Positions 28,841 through 37,852 of a stretch of DNA of 64,000 nucleotides are shown here, in pieces. The stretch's first letter is position 1. Each line of letters starts with the position of its first letter. Source of the stretch: Streptomyces sp. GESEQ-35 (GTDB lineage Bacteria > Actinomycetota > Actinomycetes > Streptomycetales > Streptomycetaceae); assembly GCF_017948485.1 (NCBI RefSeq), contig NZ_JAFFSX010000009.1:62001-126000 (forward strand), given 5' to 3'. The notes beneath the pieces were generated by a model, which was not told the origin of the DNA, made no database searches, and saw only the letters and a list, made by a program, of their open reading frames with translations. The translations under genes were made by a program, and so were the position numbers.

Positions 28841-29440
28841 GTGGCAGAGGCGGAGCGCATCATCGGTACGCCGGATTCCCCCGAGGGGGCTGGAGCGGAG
28901 TCGGAGCAGTCGCCCAGCCCTGATGGGCAGGAGAGCACCGGTGAGCGGCCCAGGGGCAAGCGCCGGATCGCCGTTCTGTTCGCCGTGGCCGCGTTCGCGT
29001 ACGCCCTGGACCTGATCAGCAAGATGATCGTGGTCGCCAAGCTGGAACACCACGAGCCGATCGAGATCATCGGGGACTGGCTGAAGTTCGAGGCGATCCG
29101 CAACGCGGGCGCGGCCTTCGGCTTCGGCGAGGCCTTCACGATCATCTTCACCGTGATCGCGGCGGCCGTGATCGTCGTGATCGCCCGCCTCGCCCGCAAG
29201 CTGTACAGCCTGCCCTGGGCGATCGCGCTCGGCCTGCTGCTCGGCGGTGCCCTCGGCAACCTCACCGACCGGATCTTCCGCTCGCCGGGCGTCTTCGAGG
29301 GCGCGGTCGTCGACTTCATCGCGCCCAAGCACTTCGCGGTGTTCAACCTGGCCGACTCGGCGATCGTGTGCGGCGGCATCCTGATCGTGCTGCTGTCGTT
29401 CCGGGGGCTCGACCCGGATGGCACCGTCCACAAGGACTGA
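28841..29440 (+). CDS. lspA: Lipoprotein signal peptidase (signal peptidase II)
   Basis: 199 residues from GTG 28841. An N-terminal cytoplasmic extension of about 40 residues, common in actinomycetes, precedes four membrane helices. The catalytic aspartates are in GNLTDRIF and FNLADSAI, and the upstream RNAGAAFGF motif is intact. Cleaves prolipoprotein signal peptides after lipidation. A -10-like TAGGTT lies just upstream (28824-28829). rluD follows after 43 bp. Confidence 0.96.
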   Translation: MAEAERIIGTPDSPEGAGAESEQSPSPDGQESTGERPRGKRRIAVLFAVAAFAYALDLISKMIVVAKLEHHEPIEIIGDWLKFEAIRNAGAAFGFGEAFTIIFTVIAAAVIVVIARLARKLYSLPWAIALGLLLGGALGNLTDRIFRSPGVFEGAVVDFIAPKHFAVFNLADSAIVCGGILIVLLSFRGLDPDGTVHKD

Positions 29441-29483
29441 GCACGCGTTCGGGGGTGTCGGTGGTGTCCGGCATACTCGACGG

Positions 29484-30428
29484 GTGAGCACCGTTCCCGA
29501 GATCCGTACCCTGCCCGTGCCCGACGGCCTGGAGGGCGAGCGCGTCGACGCCGCCATCTCCCGCATGTTCGGCTTCTCCCGTACCAAGGCCGCCGAGCTG
29601 GCAGCGGCGGGGAAGGTCACGGTCGACGGCTCGGTGGTCGGGAAGTCCGAGCGGGTGCACGGCGGCGCCTGGCTCGAGGTCGAGATGCCGCAGGCGCCCG
29701 CGCCGGTGCAGGTCGTGGCCGAGCCGGTCGAGGGCATGGAGATCATTCACGACGACGAGGACGTGGTCGTGATCGACAAGCCGGTCGGCGTGGCCGCGCA
29801 CCCGAGCCCGGGCTGGTCGGGGCCGACCGTCATCGGCGGGCTCGCCGCCGCCGGATACCGCGTCTCGACGTCCGGCGCCGCGGAGCGCCAGGGCATCGTG
29901 CACCGCCTCGACGTCGGCACGTCGGGTCTGATGGCGGTCGCCAAGTCCGAGCGCGCGTACACCTCACTGAAGCGTCAGTTCAAGGAGCGCACGGTCGACA
30001 AGCGCTACCACACGCTGGTCCAGGGTCACCCCGACCCGACCAGCGGCACCATCGACGCGCCCATCGGCCGCCACCCCACCCACGACTACAAGTGGGCGGT
30101 CACGGCCGACGGCAAGCCGTCCGTGACGCACTACGACCTCATCGAGGCGTTCCGCGCGGCCTCCCTGCTGGACGTGAAGCTGGAGACCGGCCGCACCCAC
30201 CAGATCCGCGTCCACATGGCCGCCCACCGCCACCCCTGCGTCGGCGACCTGACCTACGGCGCCGACCCGACCCTCGCCAAGCGGCTGCACCTGACCCGCC
30301 AGTGGCTGCACGCCGTACGGCTCGGCTTCGAGCACCCCGGGGACGGGCAGTGGGTCGAGTTCGCGAGCGACTACCCGGCCGACCTCCAGAAGGCGCTGGA
30401 CCAGGTCCGCGAGGAGACGTACGGATGA
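29484..30428 (+). CDS. RluA/RluD family 23S rRNA pseudouridine synthase
   Basis: 314 residues from GTG 29484, the start of the family N-terminus. An S4 RNA-binding domain (RVDAAISRMFGFSRTKAAEL) precedes the catalytic domain with HRLDVGTSGL, where Asp143 is the catalytic residue. Sequence and the lspA-rluD order match RluD, which modifies helix 69 of 23S rRNA. A CATACT -10 box lies 6 bp before the GTG and no ribosome site is seen, so the gene may be read from a leaderless transcript. Its stop overlaps the next start. Confidence 0.93.
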   Translation: MSTVPEIRTLPVPDGLEGERVDAAISRMFGFSRTKAAELAAAGKVTVDGSVVGKSERVHGGAWLEVEMPQAPAPVQVVAEPVEGMEIIHDDEDVVVIDKPVGVAAHPSPGWSGPTVIGGLAAAGYRVSTSGAAERQGIVHRLDVGTSGLMAVAKSERAYTSLKRQFKERTVDKRYHTLVQGHPDPTSGTIDAPIGRHPTHDYKWAVTADGKPSVTHYDLIEAFRAASLLDVKLETGRTHQIRVHMAAHRHPCVGDLTYGADPTLAKRLHLTRQWLHAVRLGFEHPGDGQWVEFASDYPADLQKALDQVREETYG

Positions 30429-30901
30429 GCTCCCCCGCGCCGTCGTACGGGGTCCGGGTCGCCGACGGTCCCGCCGACCGCGAGGTGTGCTTCGCCGTGC
30501 GCAAGGAGGTCTTCGTCGTCGAGCAGGGCGTGCCCGAGGATCTCGAGTACGACGCCTACGACGCCGTAGCGGTGCATGTGCTGGCCGTGCGGGAGGACGG
30601 GGTGCCGCTCGGGGCCGGGCGCCTGCTGTGCGGCGAGGCCGCCGCCGCGAAGAACGGCGGTGATCCGTCGGTCGGCTCGCTCGGCAGGCTCGCGGTGACG
30701 GAGGCGGCACGCGGGCTGGGCCTGGGAGCGGCGCTGGTGCGGGCCATCGAGGACGCGGCACGCGCGCGTGGGCTGCGGGCCGTGGATCTGCATGCGCAGA
30801 CCCAGGCGACGGGGTTCTACGAGCGGTTGGGGTACGCGGCGTACGGGCCGGAATTCCTGGACGCGGGGATACCGCATCGAGCGATGCGACGGTCTCTCTA
30901 G
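30425..30901 (+). CDS. GNAT-family N-acetyltransferase
   Basis: 158 residues from ATG 30425, overlapping the rluD stop (ATGA). Acetyl-CoA-binding GNAT pattern: VGSLGRLAVTEAARGLGLGAALVRAIE (motif A with the R/Q-x-x-G-x-G/A turn) and TQATGFYERLGYAAYGPEF. The FAVRKEVFVVEQGVPEDLEYD segment resembles the ElaA/YjcF group. Substrate unknown. Confidence 0.9.
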   Translation: MSSPAPSYGVRVADGPADREVCFAVRKEVFVVEQGVPEDLEYDAYDAVAVHVLAVREDGVPLGAGRLLCGEAAAAKNGGDPSVGSLGRLAVTEAARGLGLGAALVRAIEDAARARGLRAVDLHAQTQATGFYERLGYAAYGPEFLDAGIPHRAMRRSL

Positions 30902-30980
30902 GAGCCAGGAAGGACCGGAAACAACGGGTGTGCGTGGCACGCTGGGCGTCTGGGTGTACTTGATCGTCTAGACCGCCGGA

Positions 30981-32576
30981 GTGCTGACCGTGGATCAGTT
31001 GGCCCTGCTGTTCGTGATGTTGCTCGGGGCCGTGGTGAGTGTCCCGGTCGGGGATCGGCTGGGGCTGCCGGCTCCGGTGCTGATGACGCTGCTCGGGATC
31101 GTCCTCGCGTTGCTGGAGTTCGTGCCCAACGTCAGTGTCGAGCCGGACCTGATCCTCCCGCTGCTGCTCCCGCCGCTGCTGTACGCCGCCGTACGAAGGA
31201 CGTCGTGGCGGCAGTTCGCGGCGAACAGAAGGCCCATCTTCCTGCTGGCCGTGGCGCTGGTGTTCGTCACCAGCGTGTGCGTGGCCGTCGTCGCCAACGC
31301 GATCGTGCCGGGACTGCCGATCGCCGCCGCCGTCGCTCTGGGCGCGCTGGTGGCGCCGCCCGACCCGGTGGCGGCGACCGCCGTCGCCGGGCAGCTCGGG
31401 CTGCCGCGCCGGCTGGTGTCCATCCTGGAGGGCGAGGGGCTGTTCAACGACGTCACGGCGATCGTGCTGTACCACGTGGCGATCGCCGCCGCCGTCAGCG
31501 GCACGTTCTCGCCCTGGCAGGCCGGGCTCGACCTGGTGCTGTCGGCGGTCGTCGCGCTCCTCGTCGGGCTCGCGCTCGGCTGGGGTGCGAACAAGCTGAT
31601 GGATCTGCTCGGGGACGCGACACTTCAGATCGGGCTGACGCTGCTGGTGCCGTACGCCTCGTATGTGCTGGCGGAGGAGCTGCACGGGTCCGGGGTGCTC
31701 GCCGTGCTGGTCACCGCGCTGTTCCTGGCCGAGTACGCGACGGATGCCGACGACGTGCTCACGCGGCTTGCCGGGCACACCTTCTGGGACGTCGTCGACA
31801 CGCTGGTGACCGGCGTCGCGTTCGGGCTGATCGGCCTTGAGCTGCACAACGCCATCCGGACGGCGTCCGGGCGGTGGGGTGAGCTGCTCGGGTGGGCCGC
31901 GGCGATCGTGGGTGTGGTCGTGGCCGTACGGCTGTTGTGGCTGCTGCCGGCCAGCTGGCTCACGAAACGGTTGCATGCGCGGCGGGACTACGACGAGGAA
32001 ATTCCGGTGGGCTGGCGGGAGACCGTCGTGATGTGGTGGTCGGGGATGCGCGGGGTGGCGTCCGTGGCGTTGGCGCTGGCGATTCCGCTGGAGACGGATT
32101 CCGGGGCCCCGTTTCCCGATCGGGACGAGATCGTCTTCATCGCGTTCGGGGTGATCATGGCGACCCTGGTGGTGCAGGGACTGACGCTGCCGTGGCTGGT
32201 GAAACGGCTGGGCGTGCAGGCCGACACCGAGCGGGAGAAGGAGTTCGAGCGGGCGCTGGCCGTGCGGGCGGCGAAGGCGGCCAAACGGAGGCTTCGGGAG
32301 ATCGAGGCGGTGGAGGAGCTGCCGGAGGAGCTGTCCGAGCAGTTGCTGCGGAGGGCCTTCGACATCGGGGTGCGGATCAGTCCCGGGCTGGGGGAGGAGG
32401 AGCGGCGCGAGGGGCATGAGCAGCGGGTGCGGAGGGTCAAGCGGGTGCGGCGGATTCAGAGCGAGATGCTGAGTGCGGCGCGGCATGAGGTGCTGGCCGC
32501 GCGGAGTGAGGCGGGGGCGGATCCCGAGGTGGTGGACCGGGTGCTTCGGCAGCTGGATGTGCGGAGTTTGCGGTGA
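30981..32576 (+). CDS. CPA1-family Na+/H+ antiporter
   Basis: 531 residues from GTG 30981; GTG 30990, with CGGAG 8 bp upstream, may be the true start. About 11-12 membrane helices. The CPA1 ion-binding ND pair is in EGEGLFNDVTAIVLY, and the helix LVAPPDPVAATAVA upstream also fits. The 120-residue charged cytoplasmic tail is rich in Arg and Glu. Expected to exchange Na+ or K+ for H+ at the cell membrane. Convergent with the mscS gene. Confidence 0.92.
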   Translation: MLTVDQLALLFVMLLGAVVSVPVGDRLGLPAPVLMTLLGIVLALLEFVPNVSVEPDLILPLLLPPLLYAAVRRTSWRQFAANRRPIFLLAVALVFVTSVCVAVVANAIVPGLPIAAAVALGALVAPPDPVAATAVAGQLGLPRRLVSILEGEGLFNDVTAIVLYHVAIAAAVSGTFSPWQAGLDLVLSAVVALLVGLALGWGANKLMDLLGDATLQIGLTLLVPYASYVLAEELHGSGVLAVLVTALFLAEYATDADDVLTRLAGHTFWDVVDTLVTGVAFGLIGLELHNAIRTASGRWGELLGWAAAIVGVVVAVRLLWLLPASWLTKRLHARRDYDEEIPVGWRETVVMWWSGMRGVASVALALAIPLETDSGAPFPDRDEIVFIAFGVIMATLVVQGLTLPWLVKRLGVQADTEREKEFERALAVRAAKAAKRRLREIEAVEELPEELSEQLLRRAFDIGVRISPGLGEEERREGHEQRVRRVKRVRRIQSEMLSAARHEVLAARSEAGADPEVVDRVLRQLDVRSLR

Positions 32577-32658
32577 CCGGTGGGTGGGGGTGGCTTGCGG
32601 TCGCAGGTTTGCCGTTCACCGCGCGGGAATCCCGCTCAACATCCTGACCGCACCCGCG

Positions 32659-33774
32659 TCAACGGTCCGACGCGCGCGGTGATTCATGGGCCCGCCGGGG
32701 TGCCGTGCCCTCGCGGGGAGCGCGGCCGTTGGACTGGCCCGGCGGCAGTACCGCGTCCGCCGTGTTCACGCGAGGCAGGGCGTACGGATGGTGCTCGGCC
32801 AGCCAGCGGATCATCCGCTCGCGCACCCTGACGCGTACCGTCCAGATGTCGTCCGCGTCCTTGGCCGTCACCAGCGCCCGTACCTCCATCGTGCTCGCGG
32901 AGGCGTCCGTGACGTCCAGGCCGTAGTGGCGGCCGTCCCAGGCCGGGCACTCGCGCAGGATGTCGCGCAGTTGCTCGCGCATCGCCTCCACCGGGGCCGA
33001 GTGGTCGACCTGCCAGTAGACGATGCCGGTCATCTGGGCGCCGCCGCGCGACCAGTTCTCGAAGGGCTTGGACGTGAAGTACGACACCGGCATGGTGATC
33101 CGGCGCTCGTCCCAGGTCCGTACGGTCAGGAACGTCAGCGTGATCTCCTCGACCGTGCCCCACTCGCCGTCCACCACGACGGTGTCGCCGATGCGCACCA
33201 TGTCGCCGAACGCGATCTGTAGCCCCGCGAACATGTTGCCCAGCGTGGACTGTGCGGCGACACCGGCGACGATGCCGAGGATGCCCGCCGACGCCAGCAG
33301 CGAGGCGCCGGCCGCGCGCATCGCCGGGAACGTCAGCAGCATCGCGGCGACGGCCACCACGCCGACGATCGCCGCGACCACCCGTGTGATCAGGGTCACT
33401 TGCGTACGGACCCGCCGGACCCGGGCCGGGTCGTGGTGGGCGCGCGCGAAGCGGGAGTACGACGTCTCGACGACCGCCGCGGCGATCCCGACCACCAGCC
33501 AGGCGGCCGACCCGATCAGCACCAGCGTGAGGAAGCGGCCGACGCCGACCTTGTGGTCCTCCAGCAGCTTCGCCGCGTCGTACGACCCTCTGAGCATCGC
33601 CGCGCACAGCACGAGCTGGTAGGGAATCCGGGCGCGGCGCAGCAGACCCCACAGCGGCGTCTCGCTGTGCCGTTCGTCCGCCTTGCGCAACAGCAGGTCG
33701 GTGGCCCAGCCGATGAGCAGCGGCAGCACGATCGAGCCGCCGATGACGATCAGCGGGCGGAGTATGTTCTCCAT
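32659..33774 (-). CDS. MscS-family mechanosensitive ion channel
   Basis: 371 residues from ATG 33774. Membrane helices at residues 5-25, 75-105 and 130-200; the pore helix reads AGILGIVAGVAAQSTLGNMFAGLQIAF with its Gly/Ala pattern. The cytoplasmic beta domain begins FGDMVRIGDTVVVDGEWGTVEEI, diagnostic for the family. Releases solutes on osmotic downshock. The last 35 residues are low-complexity. Divergent from the downstream hydrolase gene with an 80-bp gap. Confidence 0.95.
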   Translation of the reverse strand: MENILRPLIVIGGSIVLPLLIGWATDLLLRKADERHSETPLWGLLRRARIPYQLVLCAAMLRGSYDAAKLLEDHKVGVGRFLTLVLIGSAAWLVVGIAAAVVETSYSRFARAHHDPARVRRVRTQVTLITRVVAAIVGVVAVAAMLLTFPAMRAAGASLLASAGILGIVAGVAAQSTLGNMFAGLQIAFGDMVRIGDTVVVDGEWGTVEEITLTFLTVRTWDERRITMPVSYFTSKPFENWSRGGAQMTGIVYWQVDHSAPVEAMREQLRDILRECPAWDGRHYGLDVTDASASTMEVRALVTAKDADDIWTVRVRVRERMIRWLAEHHPYALPRVNTADAVLPPGQSNGRAPREGTAPRRAHESPRASDR

Positions 33775-33854
33775 GCCTCCGAACGTAACCGGCCGACCGG
33801 GGTCGTGAACATGCCGCCCCCGGCGTTGTCGTACCCGGCTGGCACCATGGCCTC

Positions 33855-34427
33855 ATGAACATCGTGCTCTTTCACTCGACCTTTGGCCTCCGGCCCGCGG
33901 TGCGCGCGGCGGCCGACCGGCTGCGCGACGCCGGACACGAGGTGTGGACGCCGGACCTCTTCGAGGGGCGTACGTTCGAGACGGTCGAGGAGGGCATGGC
34001 CCACAAGGACGAGGTCGGCAAGGACGAGCTGCTGAAGCGGGCCGTGCTGGCCGCCGCGCCCTACTCCGAGCGGGGGCTGGTGTACGCCGGGTTCTCGCTC
34101 GGCGCCTCCATCGCGCAGACCCTGGCGCTGGGCGACGAGAAGGCACGCGGGCTGCTGCTTCTGCACGGCACGTCGGACCTCGCGCCGAACGCCTCGGTGG
34201 ACGATCTGCCGGTGCAGCTGCATGTCGCCGAGCCGGACCCGTTCGAGACGGACGACTGGCTGAGCGCCTGGTACTTGCAGATGGGGAGAGCGGGGGCCGA
34301 CGTGGAGATCTACAGATACGCCGGGGCGGGCCATCTGTACACCGACCCCGACCTTCCGGACTACGACGAGGAGGCCGCCGAGGCCACCTGGCGGGTGGCG
34401 CTCGGCTTCCTCGACAGCCTGGACTGA
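33855..34427 (+). CDS. Dienelactone hydrolase-family alpha/beta hydrolase
   Basis: 190 residues from ATG 33855. Alpha/beta hydrolase with nucleophile elbow GFSLGAS, so a Ser replaces the Cys of classical dienelactone hydrolases. The His of the triad is in YAGAGHLYTDPDLPDYDEEAA, and the acid is likely in VAEPDPFE. Small size and N-terminal HSTFGLRPAVRAAADRLR fit the DLH family. Substrate not evident. Confidence 0.9.
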   Translation: MNIVLFHSTFGLRPAVRAAADRLRDAGHEVWTPDLFEGRTFETVEEGMAHKDEVGKDELLKRAVLAAAPYSERGLVYAGFSLGASIAQTLALGDEKARGLLLLHGTSDLAPNASVDDLPVQLHVAEPDPFETDDWLSAWYLQMGRAGADVEIYRYAGAGHLYTDPDLPDYDEEAAEATWRVALGFLDSLD

Positions 34428-34434
34428 GCGTCCG

Positions 34435-36096
34435 CTACACCGGGTCGTAGGTGCGCTCGACCTTCTGCGTGCCGCTGCGGGTGCGGTACGAACGGGCCCA
34501 GGACGCGGTCGCGTTCTGCTTCGTCTTGTCGGAGAGGGCGTAGTAGTCCATCTGCGCGCGGTCGGCCGTGATGTCCAGGACGCCATAGCCGTGACGGTCG
34601 GTGTCGACCCAGTGGACGTGTCGGTTGGCGGCTTTGATGATCGGCGCGGCGATCGCGGAGACCGAGCCCTCGGGGACCTTCACGATGTCGTCGAGGTTGT
34701 CGGAGGTGACCGAGGTGATGACGAACTCCGTGGCGGCCGAGGCGGACAGCGGATACGTCCCGGCGTCCACCGGCACGTCGTTGGCCCACGCCATGTGGAT
34801 GTCGCCGGTCAGGAACACGGTGTTGCGGATCGCGTTCGACCGCAGATGCGCGAGGAGTTCGCGGCGGTCGTCCGTGTAGCCGTCCCACTGGTCGGTGTTG
34901 AGGGCGAGGCCCTCCTGCGGCAGGCCCAGCAGCTTGGCCAGCGGCTTGAGCAGGTCCGCGGAGAGCGAGCCGATGGCGAACGGCGAGATCATCACCGAGT
35001 TGCCGACCAGCCGCCAGGTCGTGTCGGAGGACTTCAGGCCCGCCTTCAGCCAGTCGAGCTGGGCGCGGCCGGTGAGCGTACGGTTCGGGTCGTCGACGTC
35101 GCCGTTGCCGACGGAGACCTGCTGCGAGCGGAAGGAGCGCAGGTCGAGCAGGGAGAGGTCGACGAGCTTGCCGAAGCGGAGGCGACGGTAGGTGGTGCCG
35201 GCGATCGCCGGACGGACCGGCATCCACTCGAAGTACGCCTGCTTGGCGGCGGCCTGGCGCGCGGCCCAGGTGCCCTCCGTGCCCTCGGTGTGGTTCTCGG
35301 CGCCGCCCGACCAGGAGTCGTTGGCGATCTCGTGGTCGTCCCAGATCGCGATGACGGGCGCCTTCGCGTGCAGGGCCTGTAGATCCGCGTCCGTCTTGTG
35401 CTGGCCGTGCCGGGTGCGGTAGTCGGCGAGCGTGAGGATCTCGTGGGTGGGCGCGGTCTGCCGTACGACGGTGCCGCGCGTGCCGTACTCGCCGGTGCCG
35501 TACTCGTAGATGTAGTCGCCCAGGTGCAGCCAGGCGTCCAGGTCGCCGCGGGCCGCGAGATGGCGGTACGAAGCGAAGTAGCCGGCCTCCCAGTTGGCGC
35601 AGGAGACCACTCCGAAGCGGAGGCCCGCGACGGAGGCGTCGGCCGCCGGGGCGGTGCGGGTACGGCCGGCCGGGGAGTCGGTGCCGTCGGCCGAGAAGCG
35701 GAACCAGTAGTCGGTCGCGGGTGCCAGGCCGCGGATGTCCGCCTTGACCGTGTGGTCGGTGGCGGCGGTCGCCTTGGTGGAGCCCTTGGCGACGACGTTC
35801 GTGAACGCCTTGTCCGTGGCGACGGTCCAGCTCACCTCGGTGTCCGGACCGAGCCCGGAGCCGGGTATCGCCGCCGCGGTTGGGGTCACCCGGGTCCACA
35901 GCAGGACGCCGTCGGGGAGCGGGTCCCCGGAGGCGACGCCGTGCAGGAACGCGGGGGTCTCGGCGGCGGCTCGCGCGGGCAGCGCGGCGGCGAGCGGGCC
36001 GGCCAGAACGGCGGTGGCGGCCGCGGCCTTGACGACCGTACGGCGGCGCGGTGCAAGCGGGTTGGCGCTCTGTGAAGTTCTGTATCGACTGGTCAC
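34435..36096 (-). CDS. phoD: PhoD-type alkaline phosphatase / phosphodiesterase (Tat-exported)
   Basis: 553 residues from GTG 36096. Twin-arginine signal peptide: RRRTVVKAAAATAVLAGPLA at residues 17-36, then an AxA cleavage site (ARAAAETP). The mature enzyme has the PhoD N-terminal Ig-like domain and metallophosphatase domain: SCANWEAGYFASYRHLA, LHLGDYIYEYG, IWDDHEIANDSW, FLTGDIHMAWAND. PhoD enzymes use Fe and Ca to hydrolyse phosphomonoesters or diesters outside the cell. No good PHO box with 11-bp phasing is visible in the short upstream gap. Confidence 0.94.
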   Translation of the reverse strand: MTSRYRTSQSANPLAPRRRTVVKAAAATAVLAGPLAAALPARAAAETPAFLHGVASGDPLPDGVLLWTRVTPTAAAIPGSGLGPDTEVSWTVATDKAFTNVVAKGSTKATAATDHTVKADIRGLAPATDYWFRFSADGTDSPAGRTRTAPAADASVAGLRFGVVSCANWEAGYFASYRHLAARGDLDAWLHLGDYIYEYGTGEYGTRGTVVRQTAPTHEILTLADYRTRHGQHKTDADLQALHAKAPVIAIWDDHEIANDSWSGGAENHTEGTEGTWAARQAAAKQAYFEWMPVRPAIAGTTYRRLRFGKLVDLSLLDLRSFRSQQVSVGNGDVDDPNRTLTGRAQLDWLKAGLKSSDTTWRLVGNSVMISPFAIGSLSADLLKPLAKLLGLPQEGLALNTDQWDGYTDDRRELLAHLRSNAIRNTVFLTGDIHMAWANDVPVDAGTYPLSASAATEFVITSVTSDNLDDIVKVPEGSVSAIAAPIIKAANRHVHWVDTDRHGYGVLDITADRAQMDYYALSDKTKQNATASWARSYRTRSGTQKVERTYDPV

Positions 36097-36127
36097 GAGC
36101 GATCAGGTTACTGATCGGTACGAACGA

Positions 36128-36159
36128 GAGCGGGCGAACTCGTAAAAGTTCGCCCGCTC
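36128..36159. terminator. Hairpin between the DsbA-like gene and phoD
   Basis: Perfect 13-bp inverted repeat (GAGCGGGCGAACT at 36128-36140, complement at 36147-36159) with a 6-nt loop. It lies 37 bp beyond the DsbA-like stop and about 30 bp before the phoD start, so it likely separates two same-strand transcripts. No U run follows. Confidence 0.65.
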
Positions 36160-36195
36160 TTCGGCTGGAGGTCGACTGGACCCGTGACGGGACCG

Positions 36196-37005
36196 TCAGG
36201 CCTTGAGGGCCGCCTCGATCGCCGTGTTGAAGTCGGCCACCGTCATGGGCACGTTGCCGTCGGAGGCCGTCAGCGTCTTGCCGTCCATCTTCAGCGTCGG
36301 GGTGCCGGTCACGCCGCTGTCGTTGAACGTGGCCGACATGTCCAGCGCCCACTTGTCGTAGGTGCCGTTGTTCACGGCGTTCTGGAACTCCTTGTTGTTC
36401 TTCAGGGCGTCGACCGTGTTCGCGATCTCGATCAGGTAGGCGTCGTCCTTGAACTTGTCGTCCGTCTCCTCCGGGTGCCACTTCGCCGAGTACATGGCGG
36501 TCTTGTACTCGAGGAAGGCCTCGGGGCTGACGTTCAGTGCGGCGCCGAGAGCGCTGAGCGCGTTCTTGGAACCCTCGCCGGGAGAGCCGTTGTCGATGAA
36601 GGTGGCGCCGACGTACTGGACCTTGAACTTGCCGTCCTCGACGTCCTTGTCGAGGGTCGAGCCGACGGCCTGCTCGAACTGGGCGCAGATCGGGCAGCGC
36701 GGGTCCTCGTACATGACCAGCGTCTTCTTGGCGCTGCTCTTGCCGATGACGACGGTCGTGCCGTTCTTGCCGGTGGTGTTGGCCGGCTTGACGAGCTTGT
36801 CGTCCTTCGCGGCCTCCCAGTAGCCGGGCTTGTTGCCCTGTACGACCGCGTAGCTGATGCCGCCGGCTATCGCGAGGACACCGACAATCGAGAGGGCGAC
36901 GATGACCTGGCGCTTGACCTTGTTGCGCTTGGCCTGCCGCTCGCGTTCCTGGCGCAGCCGCTCGCGGGCGGCGGTCTTCGCGGCCTGGCTGTTCCGCTTG
37001 CTCAT
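36196..37005 (-). CDS. Membrane-anchored DsbA-family thiol-disulfide protein
   Basis: 269 residues from ATG 37005, which has a GGAGAA ribosome site; an ATG four codons upstream is less likely. A very basic cytoplasmic tail (KTAARERLRQERERQAKRNK) precedes one membrane segment (VIVALSIVGVLAIAGGISYAV) and an extracytoplasmic thioredoxin-fold domain with CPIC at Cys104/Cys107. The helical insertion and cis-Pro loop (VTGTPTLKMDG) are as in DsbA/MdbA types. Probably oxidises or isomerises disulfides in secreted proteins. The adjacent membrane protein gene may be co-transcribed. Confidence 0.93.
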   Translation of the reverse strand: MSKRNSQAAKTAARERLRQERERQAKRNKVKRQVIVALSIVGVLAIAGGISYAVVQGNKPGYWEAAKDDKLVKPANTTGKNGTTVVIGKSSAKKTLVMYEDPRCPICAQFEQAVGSTLDKDVEDGKFKVQYVGATFIDNGSPGEGSKNALSALGAALNVSPEAFLEYKTAMYSAKWHPEETDDKFKDDAYLIEIANTVDALKNNKEFQNAVNNGTYDKWALDMSATFNDSGVTGTPTLKMDGKTLTASDGNVPMTVADFNTAIEAALKA

Positions 37006-37091
37006 GGGGTTCTCCATTGGGGACGCGCACGTGTCGTGCGCGGGATACGTATGGGGGACTGCTGGTGCTCAGTGGCTGATCGCGTGAAGGC

Positions 37092-37784
37092 TCAGGCGAA
37101 GGCGGTCGGGCACGGCGGTCCGCGGCGTCCCAGGGAGTGCACGAGGATCCGGTCGCGGGAGATGGCCGGACGGTGGGCCGAGCGCGGCAGGCGGCGGGCC
37201 GACGCGGCCGGGCGTACCGTCACCGCGGCGGCCGCGAGGAGCAGCGGCCGGAACGAGGTGGCCGCCACCGCGCGCAGCAGCTGGGCCAGGGCCCGCTCGC
37301 CGCGGCGCAGATAGGCGGCGGCCAGGAGCCCGACGCCGATGTGTGCGCCCAGCAGCAGCCAGGCCGTCGCCGGGTCGGCGTGGGCCAGCAGGGCGGCGGC
37401 CCGGTCGGGGCCCGCGCCCGTGACCCGGGCGAGCGGGGTGCCGATCCCGGTGCCGTCGCCGCACAGGACGTCGAAGCCGACGGAGCGCAGTGGGCCCGCG
37501 ACCGGGCCCCCCGCGGCGCCGTAGCAGACATGCTGGCCGGTGGTGAAGACCGTGTCGGCGGCCAGCTCCAGCGGGATCAGCAGGGCGGCGATCCGCCCGA
37601 ACCCGCGCTCACGGCCGGCCAGTGCGAAGGCGATGACGAACACGGCGGCAGCGACCGCGGCCACCGTGTTCAACGGGAGCGGGACCCGGGACAGCAGCAC
37701 GTGCGACGCGGTGCTGAGCGTCACGACGAGTGCCGTGAACAGCGCCGCGCGTACGGCTCTGAGCTGGGTCCCGGATATGTCCAT
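37092..37784 (-). CDS. Polytopic membrane protein of unknown function
   Basis: 230 residues from ATG 37784; no ribosome site is obvious, so the start is uncertain. Four to five hydrophobic segments (for example ALFTALVVTLSTASHVLL, VAAVAAAVFVIAFALAG and WLLLGAHIGVGLLAAAYL) plus three Cys, including GQHVCYGAAGG and VLCGDG in a putative outside loop. A basic C-terminal tail follows. I do not recognise the family with certainty. It lies 86 bp upstream of the DsbA-like gene on the same strand, so an accessory role in the redox pathway is possible but unproven. Confidence 0.7.
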   Translation of the reverse strand: MDISGTQLRAVRAALFTALVVTLSTASHVLLSRVPLPLNTVAAVAAAVFVIAFALAGRERGFGRIAALLIPLELAADTVFTTGQHVCYGAAGGPVAGPLRSVGFDVLCGDGTGIGTPLARVTGAGPDRAAALLAHADPATAWLLLGAHIGVGLLAAAYLRRGERALAQLLRAVAATSFRPLLLAAAAVTVRPAASARRLPRSAHRPAISRDRILVHSLGRRGPPCPTAFA

Positions 37785-37852
37785 AGCGGAGGAGAGTCTG
37801 TCACGTGGGCCTGTAAGGCACCCCTAAAGGAGCCCTGTGAGTGGCCCTTCCG

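Noticed and set aside
36097..36160. PHO box for phoD
   Set aside because: Two GTTCG strings occur on the minus strand but 14 bp apart, not at the 11-bp spacing of PhoP sites, and they belong to the terminator hairpin.
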